NCBI GenBank assembly: GCA_019022495.1
Contig: JAFEKR010000062.1
Coordinates: forward strand, 1-64,000
Length of the DNA: 64,000 nt
DNA from: Epichloe hybrida
Taxonomy: Eukaryota; Ascomycota; Sordariomycetes; Hypocreales; Clavicipitaceae
Reading direction: 5' to 3'
The notes below the pieces were generated by a model that had not been told where the DNA came from, searched no databases, and saw nothing but the letters and a program-made list of their open reading frames with translations. Positions within the stretch are counted from its first letter, which is position 1, and every line of letters starts with the position of its first letter. Positions 10,846 to 23,899 of this stretch are shown piece after piece. The position numbers and the translations under genes were made by a program.

Positions 10846-11193
10846 CGCGCTGCGACCTCACTTGGTCTTTTTTGCCAATCTCGAGGGGTCTACGGAGTAC
10901 TCTGTTTTATATCCTTCATTCACTGACTGCGTCCGCATCTACACATGGACTCTTACGTTGCACCAGTACTTTTGCAAGGCTGTGAAATTTTGATTGAGAT
11001 GGCGAATTCGGTTGACATCCCCGTTCGCGATGCGAGGAGAGGCATTGTAGTTTTCATCACAAGCTCAACTTGCTTCTTTCTTTGCCTCAAGATTTCTTGA
11101 AAAAGATGCAGTGGTCTCATCACTCACAGACATCAATGTCGCTTCCAATCCCATTTTCCGCCACCACGCCGCGTTTGTCTTTCTGCTTGACTT

Positions 11194-11640
11194 CTATCCA
11201 TAGGAGCTGTTCTGTCCATCTTGCTCTTCTTCCTTGCTGGCCGCGGCGTTCCTCGCCTGTTTATGGGCCTCCAACTCGCCCTTGAGCTTCGTCATCTCCG
11301 CGTCTATTTCTGCCCCCGTCGCTTTGTTCCTCTCCCTGCGTTTTGAGACGTCAATTTTCTTATTTTTGGCAATTTTGCAAGTTTAGTACGCTCGACAACG
11401 GTGACTTCCGTCTTGACGAGCATGAAGCGGAAAGCTGAAGGCCTCCGTACGGAGCCATGATACGGCCTGACGTCTATATATCGCTGATGCGCTTAACGCC
11501 TACTAATGGGTCTTCAGATCCCTGGTCTAGCAGCTGCTGGAGACAGCCGACTTGCAACGCAATGTCACTCATCGCTTCTGCCGCCTCGAGGACAATTCTT
11601 GTCGTCTGTTTAGCTTCTTCTGGTACGGTGGATGCTCTCG
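11194..11640 (-). pseudogene. Coding-like remnant of an unrecognised gene beside the transposon island
   Basis: Two minus-strand blocks read like real protein but are not joined by an open frame. The distal block (about 11640-11474) encodes VPEEAKQTTRIVLEAAEAMS followed by DIALQVGCLQQLLDQGSEDP and ends at TAG. The proximal block (about 11360-11194) encodes KIDVSKRRERNKATGAEIDA followed by EMTKLKGELEAHKQARNAAA, then an acidic tail ending at TAG; it looks like a coiled-coil C-terminus. A TACTAAAC branch-like sequence just upstream of the proximal block could belong to an intron. Neither block matches a family I know. It may be the 3' end of a living gene or a decayed copy; the TE island begins about 220 bp upstream on its strand. 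Confidence 0.35.
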
Positions 11641-11857
11641 GACGTCAATCCGGGATTTCATTCACATGTGGCGAGTGAGCGCGGTCATTGTCGGTCCTGG
11701 GCATGAAGGGCATAAGGGGCGCTCTCTCCTGCCCCCGGTATAGCTAGCTTGGGTATTCCGAGTGTCACAGCAAGAATATGGAAGTCAACTCCTGTCCTTA
11801 TCCTTCACAATAGAACACATTGGGCAAAGTTGGGTGGTTATCCTTTTTGGAGCTCTC

Positions 11858-12000
11858 TGTTGGATTCCACAGCCAATCAGGACCACTTCGGCTGGATTGC
11901 GCGGTGGAGTGTACATTAGGGCTTGTACTGCCCACAACCTATACATATGTAACTTGTACCTTACATATAATATAAGCTATTATATTATACAATTCTAATA
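11858..12000 (+). repeat. Copia-A left LTR
   Basis: 143 bp. The outer half (to about 11945) keeps CpA, TpG and CpG, while the inner half shows C-to-T changes relative to the right copy, for example CTAATA for CTAACA at its end. Confidence 0.92.
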
Positions 12001-12478
12001 GGTTATAAGCCTAGATACTCTAAAGCCTAAAAATATCCTTAAATAAAGCCCTTCCTATAGGTAACTAATCTATTTATTACTACTAATCTTCTCTATTTCC
12101 CCTTTAACACTTTACTAAATTATTAAATAGTATATTTATATAATATCTAGTGTTACTAAAAACTCTTCTAGGGCTATAACCCTAAACTAAGACTTAGAGG
12201 ACTTAGGAAGGGATTTAGGCATTAAAAGCTCTATGTTTATTAAAAGCAAAGACTATAATAAACTAATTAAAGCACTTACTATAGGTATTAACCCTAAGCT
12301 TAAATAGGCTATATGTATAGGTAAAAACCTTATAGATCCTAACTATCTCTAATAGTAAGATAGGACCCTATAAGGAGATAAGACCTATAGTCCTAGCTCC
12401 TTTATAGTGGCCTTACTACTAAGTACTAATAGTAGCTTAGAATTTATCCTATAAGTAATGCCTAGAGACCTATATAAT

Positions 12479-12748
12479 TGTCAGGAGCGCAGAGGTCAAA
12501 GATAGGATATTCATCGAAGCGGGTCTTCGGAGAACCTTTAGGCTATGTGAATAACAAAGAGGCTAGCTAGCTATAAGATAGCTATATACTTATAAAGCAA
12601 GGTATTTATTAAAGACTATGCATATTATTAGTGCTAGGTTAAAGATTAAAACCTTTACGCACTTACCCCTAGCTAGTATTTATCTAGTAATAACTATAAT
12701 AGTCTTAGCTATTACTTTATTCTTAACCTTTTAGTATAAGCTATAATA
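12479..12748 (+). repeat. Gypsy-B left LTR
   Basis: 270 bp. The first 60-70 bases are nearly free of RIP (GGAGCGCAGAGG, TCATCGAAGCGGG), while the last part is strongly mutated. Confidence 0.92.
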
Positions 12749-15700
12749 AATTAATCTCTCTTAACCTTTTTAAGAATATAAACTATTAGCTAGATTATTA
12801 TATAGCTAACACTCTAAAGATTTACTAGAAACACACTAGTACCTTATAATAATAAAGCTATAAATAATTAGGAAAATAAAGAACCCTTATAATCTAGAAC
12901 TATAAATAATAGGGTATAATAAACGCCACTTAATCCTAATTTAAGTAAAGGTATAGATAATATAACTAAAGAAAAAAGGGCGTTATAGTAATGCTATAAG
13001 GTTATATAATCTAAGCTATATTACCTTTAGAGAAGATAAGAGGTCTTATAGATAGAGGCGTAAATTAAAGAGCTTAAGGCAAATCTAGGATTAGCTAGAC
13101 CTTAAACTAGACTTATAATTACCTCTTAATCTAGACCTATAATTACCCCTTAAATATTAGCTATAATTTTACCTATGGTTTATAGTAATATAGTAGTAAT
13201 TATATAGTAAGGTAATATTATTAAAATATAGATAAAAATGCTTATATATAAAGGGGAAATATATAAAAGCCTATAGAATTTCTTAGTAAACTTAAACATA
13301 CTATTTAAATTAAACTACTATACCTTTAAGGATAATATAACTAAGGTAATATATATAGGCAGTTACCTAGCTAGTAATATAAAGCAATAGTAAATGTATT
13401 ATATAGCTATAAATAGGCATATAAATTATTGATTAATTACCTAGGTAAATTTCCTAGAATAGTTAAAAACTAGAATAATAGATATAGGTATAAGATACTT
13501 AGAAGTAATAAGGTTATTACTAAATCTTAGGTAAAAGAATAGCTAATTATTTTAATCCTTTATATAAGCCTAGGATAAGGTAAAAGCTAAGTTACCTAAA
13601 GAAATCCCTATATATCTAAGAATTATAATCTTTCTAAATAGCTTAAATAACACTATAAGGAAGTAAATAATTAGTTAAGAGATCCTAATAACCTAGAGCT
13701 AACTATAAGGCTAGGGTAAGAAAGCAAAGGTTATAATAGGTTTAAGCTAAAATAATAAAAAAGGTTAGGACTTTAAAAAAAAAAGGTAATACTCTTATTT
13801 TACATTACCTATAAATAGGGTATAGTAATAAAGTAAAGACTAAGAGAAAAGATTATCCCTAGTATACTATAAATATAAAAAGCCTAAGCACACTATACTA
13901 ACTTATTAGGCACTAGATTATTTTACTTATAAAAGTACTAAATATATAACTAAGAAGCATAAGGAAAGTAATAATAAAGCTATATCTCCTAATATAATAC
14001 TAGTTTAATTAGCATAGACCTAGGAATATAATCTTACTATAAAATACCCTATAGATAATAGAATAAGAATATAAGTATCTCTATAATAAGATAACTAGTA
14101 GTTAGCTATATAAGCGCTATTTAATATAAGTATATAGTCTTTAATAATTTATCTAAAATTATTATTAAAAAAGGATTAGGAGAATATAATCTAATTAAAT
14201 AGAATATTAAAGAGTATAAGTAAAAAAGTGATTTTATATTAAGGAATTCTAAAAAAATTAGTTAAAATAAAAGATAGTATAGGATTTATAAAGGTTTACT
14301 AAGTTAGCTACTTTATTACTAATATAAGTAAAGGGATAATTCTAGGTATAGACTAAATTAAAAAGTATTTACCTATAATTATATATTAGGAGTATAAATA
14401 CTAGAGATATCTAGTAATAATAAAATATCTCTCCTTTACTTATAGTAAGTAGTAAGTATATAAAGAGAAAAAAATAGTAGTAATTACTTTATTATTAGAA
14501 GTAATAAAGATTAGGCTAAGTATTCTAGAAAATAAAAATTAAAAAGGAAAAGAAAAAGGCTAATTAAAGGACCTAGTAGTAATAAATATATAAATAAATA
14601 GCAAAGTAACTATATAAATCCTTAAGTATGCTTATTTATAGCAAAAAAGTAAAGGTATTATAGTTATACTAATTTTAGAAAACACAAGCAGTAAAGAAGC
14701 TATATTAAATTAGGATAAGAGCACTAAGCGCCTTACACTAATAATCCTAGAAAAATATAGGGAGTTTATAGATATTTTTTCTAAAGAGTTAGTAGGTAAG
14801 CTTCCTAAACTAGGAGGTTATACTTATATAATTAAATTAGAAGAAGGGAAAACACTACCTTAAGGGCCTATATATAATTTAGCTAAAAGGGAGCTAGAGG
14901 TTCTTAAAGAGTACCTTATAAGTGTGTAGCTTAAAGGGTAAATTAGAAGATTAGTTAGCCTAGCTAAAGCCCTAATTTTATTTGTTCTAAAGAAAGGAGG
15001 GAAATTAAGGCTTTATGTGAATTATAGGGGCCTAAATAAGATTATAATTAAGAATAAGGCCTCTTTACCCCTTATCGCTAAAATTCTTAATTAATTAGTA
15101 AGCGTAGTTATTTTTATAGTCCTAGATTTAAAAGATACATACTACTAGCTACGTATTCACTTAGGTAATAAGTGGAAAATAGCATTCTATTATTAATATA
15201 ACTACTTTAAATATCTAGTAATACTATTTAGACTAGTTAATATACTAGTGACTTTTTAGGAGTATATTAATAATACTCTTAAAGGACTTATTAATAAGAC
15301 CTATATTATCTATCTAGATAATATACTAATATATAGTAGTAAGGTTAAAGATTATATAAAGCATATTAAATAAGTTTTACGTAGGTTTAGAGAGGTAGGT
15401 CTTTTTATTAACCTTAAGAAGTGTTAATTTTTAGTTAAGGAAGTTAAATTTTTAGGCTTTAAGATATTAGAGAAAGGTATTATAATAGACCTAGTAAGAG
15501 TTAAAGTAATTATAACCTAGCTAATACTACGTAGTGTTTTTAATATTTAGTTATTTCTTAGTTTTACTAGATTTTACTACTATTTCATTAAATAGTATAG
15601 TAAAGTTATTATTCTATTAATAGATTGCCTTAGAGGGAATTAACTAGTAATGTTTAAACTAAAACCCTGTAAGATAGTAGCGTTTAGAGAGCTTTAATAA

Positions 15701-17990
15701 AGATTTTAGGAAGCGCTAATTTTAGTGTATTTTAACCCACTTATATATCTTAGAGTAAAGACAGATATATCTAGACATGCGATTAGGGCTATACTTATAA
15801 TATTAGTGCTAGGTCACTAGTACCTAGTTATATTTATGTTAAGAAAGATAACTAATACTAAATTACAATATTTAACACCTAATAGCAAATTATTAGCTAT
15901 CTAAGAGGCTTTTCGCATATAAAGACATTATCTTGCTTATTTAGCTTATATAATTAAAGTTATTATAGATTATTTAAACTATAAGTACCTTACTATAAAG
16001 CCTAAGCTTACTAGCAAGTAAGTAATTACACTTAATAAGCTTTATCCTTTTAACTTTAAGATTATGCATTATATAAGGAAATTAAATCCTACTAACTTAC
16101 TTTTAAGAAAACTAGATTTTATAAGTAAGGTAAGGAAAGAGAAAGTAATAACTATATAACTTCTTACCTTTTTATCTAAATTTATAAATACTAAGAGATA
16201 GAAACACTATAGTAATATTATTAATGCCATAGGCTTTATAAAAACGTCACTTAATATAACTAATAGTTAGTTATAATAACGCTGCAATAATACTACTAAT
16301 ATCCAGGGTTTTAAAAAATCATAACTTAACTATATTCCTAAAGAACCTAATAATTTAGATAATCTTAGAAAAGTTATATTAGTAAGGTTATTTAATACTT
16401 TTTATACTTTAGTTAATAAGTAATAAGCTAGCTATAGTAATACTATTAGTACCTAGCGTATGTATTATTTATTACTTAATTATTTTAATTTTCCTATTAG
16501 ACTAGCTATTACTAATAGGGATAGACTAGCATAGGTTATTACTAGTAAGTAGCAAGGGTGCCCCTTAAAAACGTTACTTATTTATATCCCTATAAGACTA
16601 AAAGCATTTATTAAACTAATTACTTATAGAGATATTATAGCTAGGATCTAATCTATTTAGAGAACCTCTTTTAAGTTTAACTCTAACTTTTTAGAAAAGA
16701 GCTTAGAATTAAAACCCTTAATTTAAGTCTTATTATATAAAGCATAGTAAGGTAATAACTTTGCTATAGCTTAATTAAAGTTACTTAAAAGCAGTAATTT
16801 AGCTATATCCTAGATATAGTTAATTAGACCCTCTAAGCTATTAATATTTAAGAATTATATTTTTATTCCTCTAGGTATAAGGAAAGAAATTTTATTACTA
16901 ACTTATAATAACCTTATTACTAGGCACTAAGGAGTAAGTAAAACTCTTTATTAGATTATAAACTAATATTATTAGCTAATAATAAAGAAAGATATAAAGG
17001 TATATATTAGCACTTATATAAATTATTAGACTTTAAAACTAAGGCATTATAAACCATATAGTAAGCTAGCTATATTACTAGTGCCTAATTACCCCTTTTA
17101 AGAATTATTAATGGATTTTATTACTAGACTTTTACTAGTGAAAGATTTAAATTAAACCTATAACGTAATTTTAGTTATTATTAACTATTTTATAAAATAT
17201 AGTATTTATATCCCTATTTTAATATAACTAACTAGTAATAGGCTAGTAACTATATTCTTAGAATATGTTTTTAGAGACTATAGAGCCCTAGAAGGTATTA
17301 TAATAGACTAAGGTTTTATATTTACTAGTGGTTTCTAAATAACTTTTTATTATCTTCTTATAATAAAGTAACTACTTAGCACTGCTTTTTACCCCTAGAT
17401 AAATGGTTAGATAAAATATTTAAACTAGGTCTTAGAATATTATTTAAGGGCTTTACTTATGCTAAATAGACTAATTAGGCGGATAACCTATTAATAGCGT
17501 AATTCGCGTATAATATAAGCAATTACTTAACGCATAGCTACACACTAGTAAAGGCATTATAAGATTATAATCCTAGAGGTCTATAGTAAGTAGTAGTAAA
17601 TATCCCTTTAGTGAATAATTAAGCTAAAAGTAGGATTTTAGCACTAAGAGAGAAGCATACTATAATTAAGTAGCTTTTAAGTAACTTATAGACTTAGTAT
17701 AAAAAATATTATAACTAGAAAAGAACTCTAATAAGGTTTAAAGTTAGTGACTATATTTTATTATTAATAAAAAATATTAACCTAAGACACCCTAGTAAGA
17801 AGCTAGCTATAAAGTATTTAGGCCCCTATAAGATTAAAAAGGTAATTAGAAGTTATAGATTAGTATATTAATTAAAATTACTACCTAAGACTTAATTACA
17901 TAATATATTTAATATTACTAGTCTTAAACCTTTTAAAGGGGACCTAATAGATATAGAAATATATCCTTACTATAAGATACTATTAAAGAT
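12749..17990 (+). pseudogene. Gypsy-B gag-pol remains (RT, RNase H, integrase), RIP-inactivated
   Basis: Plus-strand translation with TAG/TAA ignored shows Ty3/Gypsy pol. The RT region (about 14850-15650) gives PILFV-like and LRLYVNYRGLNKI, then LDLKDTYY, then YLDNILIYS in place of the catalytic YxDD (one D lost). RNase H follows with KTDIS and LLAI-EAF-RHYL at about 15760-15940. Integrase (about 16900-17600) has an RH..GVSKT zinc-finger-like start, ELLMDFITRLL and a conserved-looking catalytic segment. Gag would lie at about 12.8-14.5 kb but is not recognisable. No frame is open beyond short stretches, so this copy is dead. Confidence 0.8.
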
Positions 17991-18609
17991 AATAAATAAG
18001 AGTTTAAAGTTAAGAGAATTATTTTACACTACTATAATAAAAAGCGTTATAAATATCTAGTTAAATAAAAGGGCTATAATGCTTTAGAGAATTCTTAGGT
18101 ATTAAAAAGGGATTTTATTACTAGAGAAATTATTAATAACTATAAGTAATAGCTAAGTAGTAAAGTTAATATAAGGTAGTTACGTTTTATAACTTAATAT
18201 ACTAAAGATATTAGAAAATAAAGTTAATTTACTTAGATAACTTAAATAATTTATTATATAGCTACTAAGTACCTATCCCTTTATAATAAAGTTAGCCCTT
18301 AAGACTACTAGTCCCTTATTATTATTAGCAGCTATAGAAGCTATAGAGGAAAAGGCCTTAGGAGTATCTTTATTATTAAAATCCCTCTCTTTATATATAT
18401 AAACTTAAAGTGCACTAGGGAGCTTAATAGGACTAATATATTTAGGTAAATTAATAGTATTTAGTGTAAACTACTAGTAAGTTAGTTAAGCATTAGCTAT
18501 ATATATTAAGAAAGCTTACCTTTAGGATATTCTAGGCTATAAAGCAAAGGTAATTTATAATGTTAATCTAAGTCTCTAGATTTATAGTGTTACTTAGTAG
18601 CGCTATTAT

Positions 18610-18895
18610 TGTGGCTTCCTTCGGACCCTCGGACAATAGATAGTCCGACCATAGCTAAAGAGTGGAGCCACCAAAGGGATGCACGCAATGCGATTAAATG
18701 TATTATAAGCTACCCCGCTCTATTAGCAGTGGCACCGTACTATAGCCTTACTTTTCCCTCTTTTTGCTTACTTTCTCTTCTAGCTAGATTTCTCTCCTTC
18801 TCCCTTTTCTCTTCTCTTAGTTATAAGCTATTATTATTAACTTTATTAAATTTAACCTCTTTGCACTAGTATAACATTCCTTAGTGTAACTAACA
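18610..18895 (+). repeat. Copia-C left LTR
   Basis: 286 bp. The first 150 bases keep many CpG, CpA and TpG sites (CCTTCGGACCCTCGGAC); the inner end is RIP-mutated. A pyrimidine-rich tract occupies about 18770-18830. Confidence 0.88.
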
Positions 18896-19414
18896 CTAAT
18901 TAGTGGTTAACTATAACTATAAATAAGTTAGGTATTATAAGAAAAGACATTTCTATAGACGCTATAGCCACTACCCCTTATTATGCTAAATTAATAGTTA
19001 TTATAGTAAAGAGGCATAACTATAGAGTGTGCTAAAGGAAGATAGACTAGAATCCTAGCAATAGGCTTATTAGACTTCTAAGAGATTAATCTATTAACTC
19101 TTAGGCCTTTAGGATATTTAGTTAATTATTAATCTTATTGTCTATTATAAGAAAACTAACTAAATAACTAAATCTATTACTATAAGGCATTTTATTTAAA
19201 CCTAATGTTAAAAATAATCCTTAGCTAAGCTAGCTAACCTATATAACCTTCTTTTACACTCTCTTTATAACCCCTCTTCTCTCTTTATAGCTTTTTACGC
19301 CTTAGTGTTTTAAATATTAAGTTATTTCTGCTTTTGCGCTATCTTTACAGCTTACTCTTCTCTCTTTTTGCTATTTTTCCCTCTTTTATACTTTTTCCGT
19401 TGTTTTTTATTATT

Positions 19415-19530
19415 TCCCTCTATTTATCCTGTTAATCTTATTAATCCTGCTAATCCTATTTATCCTATTCTATTTATCCTATTTATTCTATCCTGTTTAT
19501 CTTGTTTATCCTGTTTATCCTGCTTATTTC
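19415..19530. repeat. Degenerate tandem repeat, unit about TTTATCCTG, in Copia-C leader
   Basis: About a dozen variants of a 9-base TTTATCCTG/TTAATCCTG unit, pyrimidine-rich on the plus strand, lie 0.5 kb inside the left LTR. Confidence 0.55.
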
Positions 19531-19599
19531 ACAAGTAAAGCTCTAGGCTCTATTATATTAATTATAGCACTTCTACCCTGTTTTTATTAGCCTTATTAA

Positions 19600-22500
19600 T
19601 TTAAGACTAACGTTACTAGAGGGATAGAACTAGAGAGCAAAGAATAATAAGGGGTACTCCCTAAAACATACCCCTTTTCTCTAAACCCCTATAAGTATCT
19701 TTAAAGATAACTATCCTTAAAAGACCTTAAGAGAATAAACTCCCGCTATATTTATAACCGCTTACTAGTAAGCTTATAAGGGATTAGAAAGAATCTAATA
19801 ATCTAGATCCTAAGACTACTATATAGCCTAAGCTTAATAATTATATTATAGGGTTTATTAACCTTAGTAAGCGTTAGGGCTAGAGAGATAATAACCTCTA
19901 GGAATTATTCTAAGAGGACTTTAAAGGCTAGTCTAAGAATACCTTTAAAAGAGCAAATAAGGACATTATAAGAGAGCTACATAACTCTTTATAAGATTAT
20001 AGCGTTCTTATTAAATAAGGCCTAGGATATCTAATCCTAGTATTACTTAAAGAAGTGCTTTATTAAACCTTAATGCCTTATTAGCTAGAAGAAAGATTAA
20101 GATCCTCTAAACTACCTTAAATATAACCTCTATAGGCCACTGCTATAAAGACCTTGCCTAATATTCCTAGCTCCTAAAGGGAATAATTACTATATTCTCT
20201 ATAAAAACCCCTATAATAATCTTAGTTATATTAGGAGCTTAACCCTTAATAGTTTAATTTCCCTTCCTAATACTTTCCTTTTAATAAGTAAATTATAAAG
20301 AAAATCTCTAAGCTTATAAAGATATATAAGGATAGTAACTATTATAGTAAAAAGCTATATAACTTTCTCTTACTAAAGCTTACGCTCTTTAAGAGTAAGT
20401 ATAACTAGATTAACCTCCTTAAGTTATATTTTAGTAAAGCATTCCCTATTATATTAATAGGAGATACTAAATAGCACTTTCTTAATTACCTTACTAGTAA
20501 GAATCTCTTATATAAAGAGATAATTATAAATATCTATTAATGCTTTAAGATAGAGAGTAATTAATAATTTTACTAATATAAATAGAGTAATATAACTCTT
20601 AAGAATATTATTACTTAAAACCCTAATAAGACTAAGCTTAAGTGCCTTAAGATTTTATTAACTACCTTAAAGAGAGTCTATAGAGGGCTATACCTCTCTA
20701 ATATAGTAAATATAAAGCTCTATAAGCAGACCTTAAATATAGTCTCTAGCATCCCTAAATATTAGGTAATAAAGTATATACATACACTAGGCTTTAAGAA
20801 CCTTACTAGTAACCTCTATAAATTAATTATAATTACAGAGAGTAATATAAGAAGTAACTAATACTACTAGCATTAAGATAAAGACTTATTAGAGGTAATA
20901 TTTATAGACTACTAATATAGCTAATAGAATTAAAGAGACTAAGGAAGAGGAGGTTATTATAATAACTTTAGATAACCTAAGTAATGCTTTATTTATAGTA
21001 AGAGCGGCTACTAGTTATTAAACCACACTAACGCTAAATATTAGAAAGAGAAAGAGAGGTAGTAAGCTAGTAAGAACTATTATTTACCTCCTATAGAGAA
21101 GAAGTTTTAGGTATTTCTCGCTTTATTTAAAGGAAATAATAGTAATAAGGAAAAGGAAAGAGAAAACTAGGAAATATAGCTTAAGGCCTTTACTTAGGAC
21201 TAAGATAATAATAATAATAATATTAAGAAGAAGCTATTATTAAAGGCATAACTTAGTATTATATAATTCTTTTACATAGGATTATAAATAATAGATAACG
21301 TTAATATCCTTATAATGCTTAAGAATTAAGCTTTTTAACATGCCTTACTTAAGTAAGAGCTATACCTTAAAGAGGCTTCTAATAAAGATAATTTAATCTA
21401 TTATGCCTCTGAAAGACACTATTCTAAAGAGATCTTTAGAGGAATTATACTAGATATAGAAGCCTTAGGCTAATTAACTACTAGTCTAGCATAAGCTAAA
21501 GCCTTGCTAAGATTAATACTATTATTAATAATTAAACCCTATAACCTAGAAGTTATTTGCTTTAGTGCTAGATTAGTAATAACACATAGCGTTATCTATA
21601 TGCCTATAAAGCTTAGCTAAATTAACTTCTATATCCTTAATACTACTACACCCTTCCTCTTTTCCCTTACTAATATAAATAAAATAAAGGTTAAGATTAA
21701 TAACCTTACTAATATGTTAATTTAAGATAATAAGACTATACCTATTATACGTAGATAGGGCTACCCTTAGTGGCTTCTAGAGGCAAGAGAAACCGCTGCT
21801 TTTTACCTATTAGAAGGAGAGATTTATTAACTTTACTAAAGGTTTAGTTATCCCTTAATTTAATAGCTTATAAAGATCCTTTAATAAGCTAGTTATAATA
21901 TTAAATACTATATAATTAAGAAGCTTACTAAAGTCTATTACTATTATTAAATAAATAGAAAAGCCCCTAGCTAGTTTAAATTCTCCCTTAAAGATAACTA
22001 TAACTTTAACTATAAGATTATTATTAATATTATGTAGATTAATAGCTAGCTAGTCCTTTATATTATTAATTTAGTAACCTTATTTTAAGCGGCCTAATTC
22101 CTTAACTCTAAGAAGTAAAAAGCTTATAATATCTAGGATATAATTAGAGAGTGCTAGATTAATATATATCTAGGCCCTCTAGACTAGATTATTTATAATG
22201 CTAGTAATAACTTTGCCTTAGCTAAATTTAGGCATTATGCTTGCTTAATGTTAATTAATATTAATAAGATACCTATTAAAGCCTATAATAGTATTAGAAA
22301 GGTTAAGAGATATTATAGACCTCTTTACTAGGCTTATAATATTATTATAGACTTAATTAGTAAGGAAATTACTTCTAAGTAGTAACTCTAGATAGCTATT
22401 AAAGCTATTAATAACTTAGTAAGCCCTAATAGCCTTATGCTAACCTTACTAGTCTTTAAAGCTTACCTATAGATAATAAATAAGTTATTACTAAGTGTCT

Positions 22501-23342
22501 TTATTATTTAATAAGCTAAAGTAATTTAGAAGGTAACTAATAAAGTTTGCTATTACCTAGCTAAGAGGCAGGTTTATAAGGCCCTTAGCACCTATAATAG
22601 CCCTAATATATTACTAATATATATATATAAAGAGAAAAAGGCAAATAGTATAGCCCTTATAAGCTATTAGCTACTAATAGGGAGACTTATATAGTTAAGA
22701 TACCCTATAGCCTAGCTAAGTTCTGCTTTATAGTAGTAAAGCTATACTATAAGGACCTATAGTATATAAGGGCTAATAAGTAAAGCCTTTAGGATATTAG
22801 GGAGTATAACCTAGGCCTAGAGGTCCTTGCCTATAATATAGCCCTTTCTTACACTATAGCCCCCTTTAATACTATAGTCTTATTATAAAAAAGGGCTAAG
22901 GGGGCCTAGGGGAATAAGCTACTTATAAAGGGTAGTAAGGTAAAGGAAGAAAAGAAAGAGATACTAGTTAAGAGAAAGTAAGGGAGGCTAAGGAAAAACC
23001 TTATAGTTTATTTCTTTATTAATAAGGGTATAGAGAAGCCTATAGAGGCTATTAAGGCTAAAGGTGATCCTATAGGAAGCTATAGAGTTAAAGAACCTAT
23101 AGTAAGCCTTAAGGTAGCTAAAGCTACCCCTATAGGAAGCTATAAAGCTAGTAGCCCTAGGGAAGTAAAAGCAAAGGTAATTAGAGCCTAGGTTTATAAT
23201 CCTAAGGAGCTTATTAGACTTATAGAGCCCCTTATGTTTATTAATAAAGACTAAGAGAAAGTATTAATTAAGGAGATTATAGCTAGAGGAGTGCTAAATA
23301 TAGTATTCCTTATAGTAAAAGAAAAGGCTAACTAAAACCTTG
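19600..23342 (+). pseudogene. Copia-C gag and integrase remains, RIP-inactivated (5' part)
   Basis: Plus-strand translation ignoring stops shows the pre-integrase and integrase region of fungal Copia elements. At about 21630 it gives FYILNTTTPFLFSL, then INNLTNVLIQ and PIIRRQGYP. At about 21815 it gives LTKGELRQLHRRFGYPSI-RLYKLL, the typical integrase zinc-binding start. Integrase core sequence follows to about 22600. The frame is broken throughout by TAG/TAA. The coding region continues after Gypsy-D at 30435. Confidence 0.7.
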
Positions 23343-23559
23343 TGTTATGGACTAGCCCCTAGGCGACTGCGATAGGGCGTTAGTATAGTATTAAGAGACT
23401 TAAGGAGAAAGGAGGAAAGGTAAGAGGCTATCCCTAGTGGTGCCCCTTATACCCCTTAGGCTACTTATATAAGCTTCCTTTCCTTACCCTAATTGCTTTT
23501 ACTACTCCCCTCTCTAACTACTATATAGATAATGCTTAGGTAAAGCCTAAGCCCTTACA
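23343..23559 (-). repeat. Gypsy-D LTR (window-left copy, 3' LTR of the element)
   Basis: 217 bp. Its outer 45 bases keep GGCGACTGCGATAGGGCG, while the inward half has C-to-T changes relative to the other copy. Confidence 0.9.
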
Positions 23560-23899
23560 TATACCCTTACTTAGGCATGTCTAATAAGTCCCCTTTTTAT
23601 AATAGTCCTATAAATTATCCTATAGGTAATTAATCCTATTCCTTACTTATTATTATTAGGTGCGTAATGTATTCGCCTTACTAGCTATTACGTAGTAATA
23701 GTAACTACCCTACTTCTATGCCTTAGTTTTGTAGTGTATATAACGTGTTTACCCTACTAACCTATTATTTATTATAGTCTCTAGCCCTGCCCCTACTAGT
23801 TTATTAATTACCTAATATAGGTTTAAAACCATATATAAATATCCCACTTAGTTTCTTTTTATATCTTACCTTCCCTTATATAACACTATCCCTTTACTA

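Noticed and set aside
18609..18869. 86-residue plus-strand ORF
   Set aside because: It lies in the left LTR of Copia-C and encodes a low-complexity Ser/Leu/Phe run from the pyrimidine tract.
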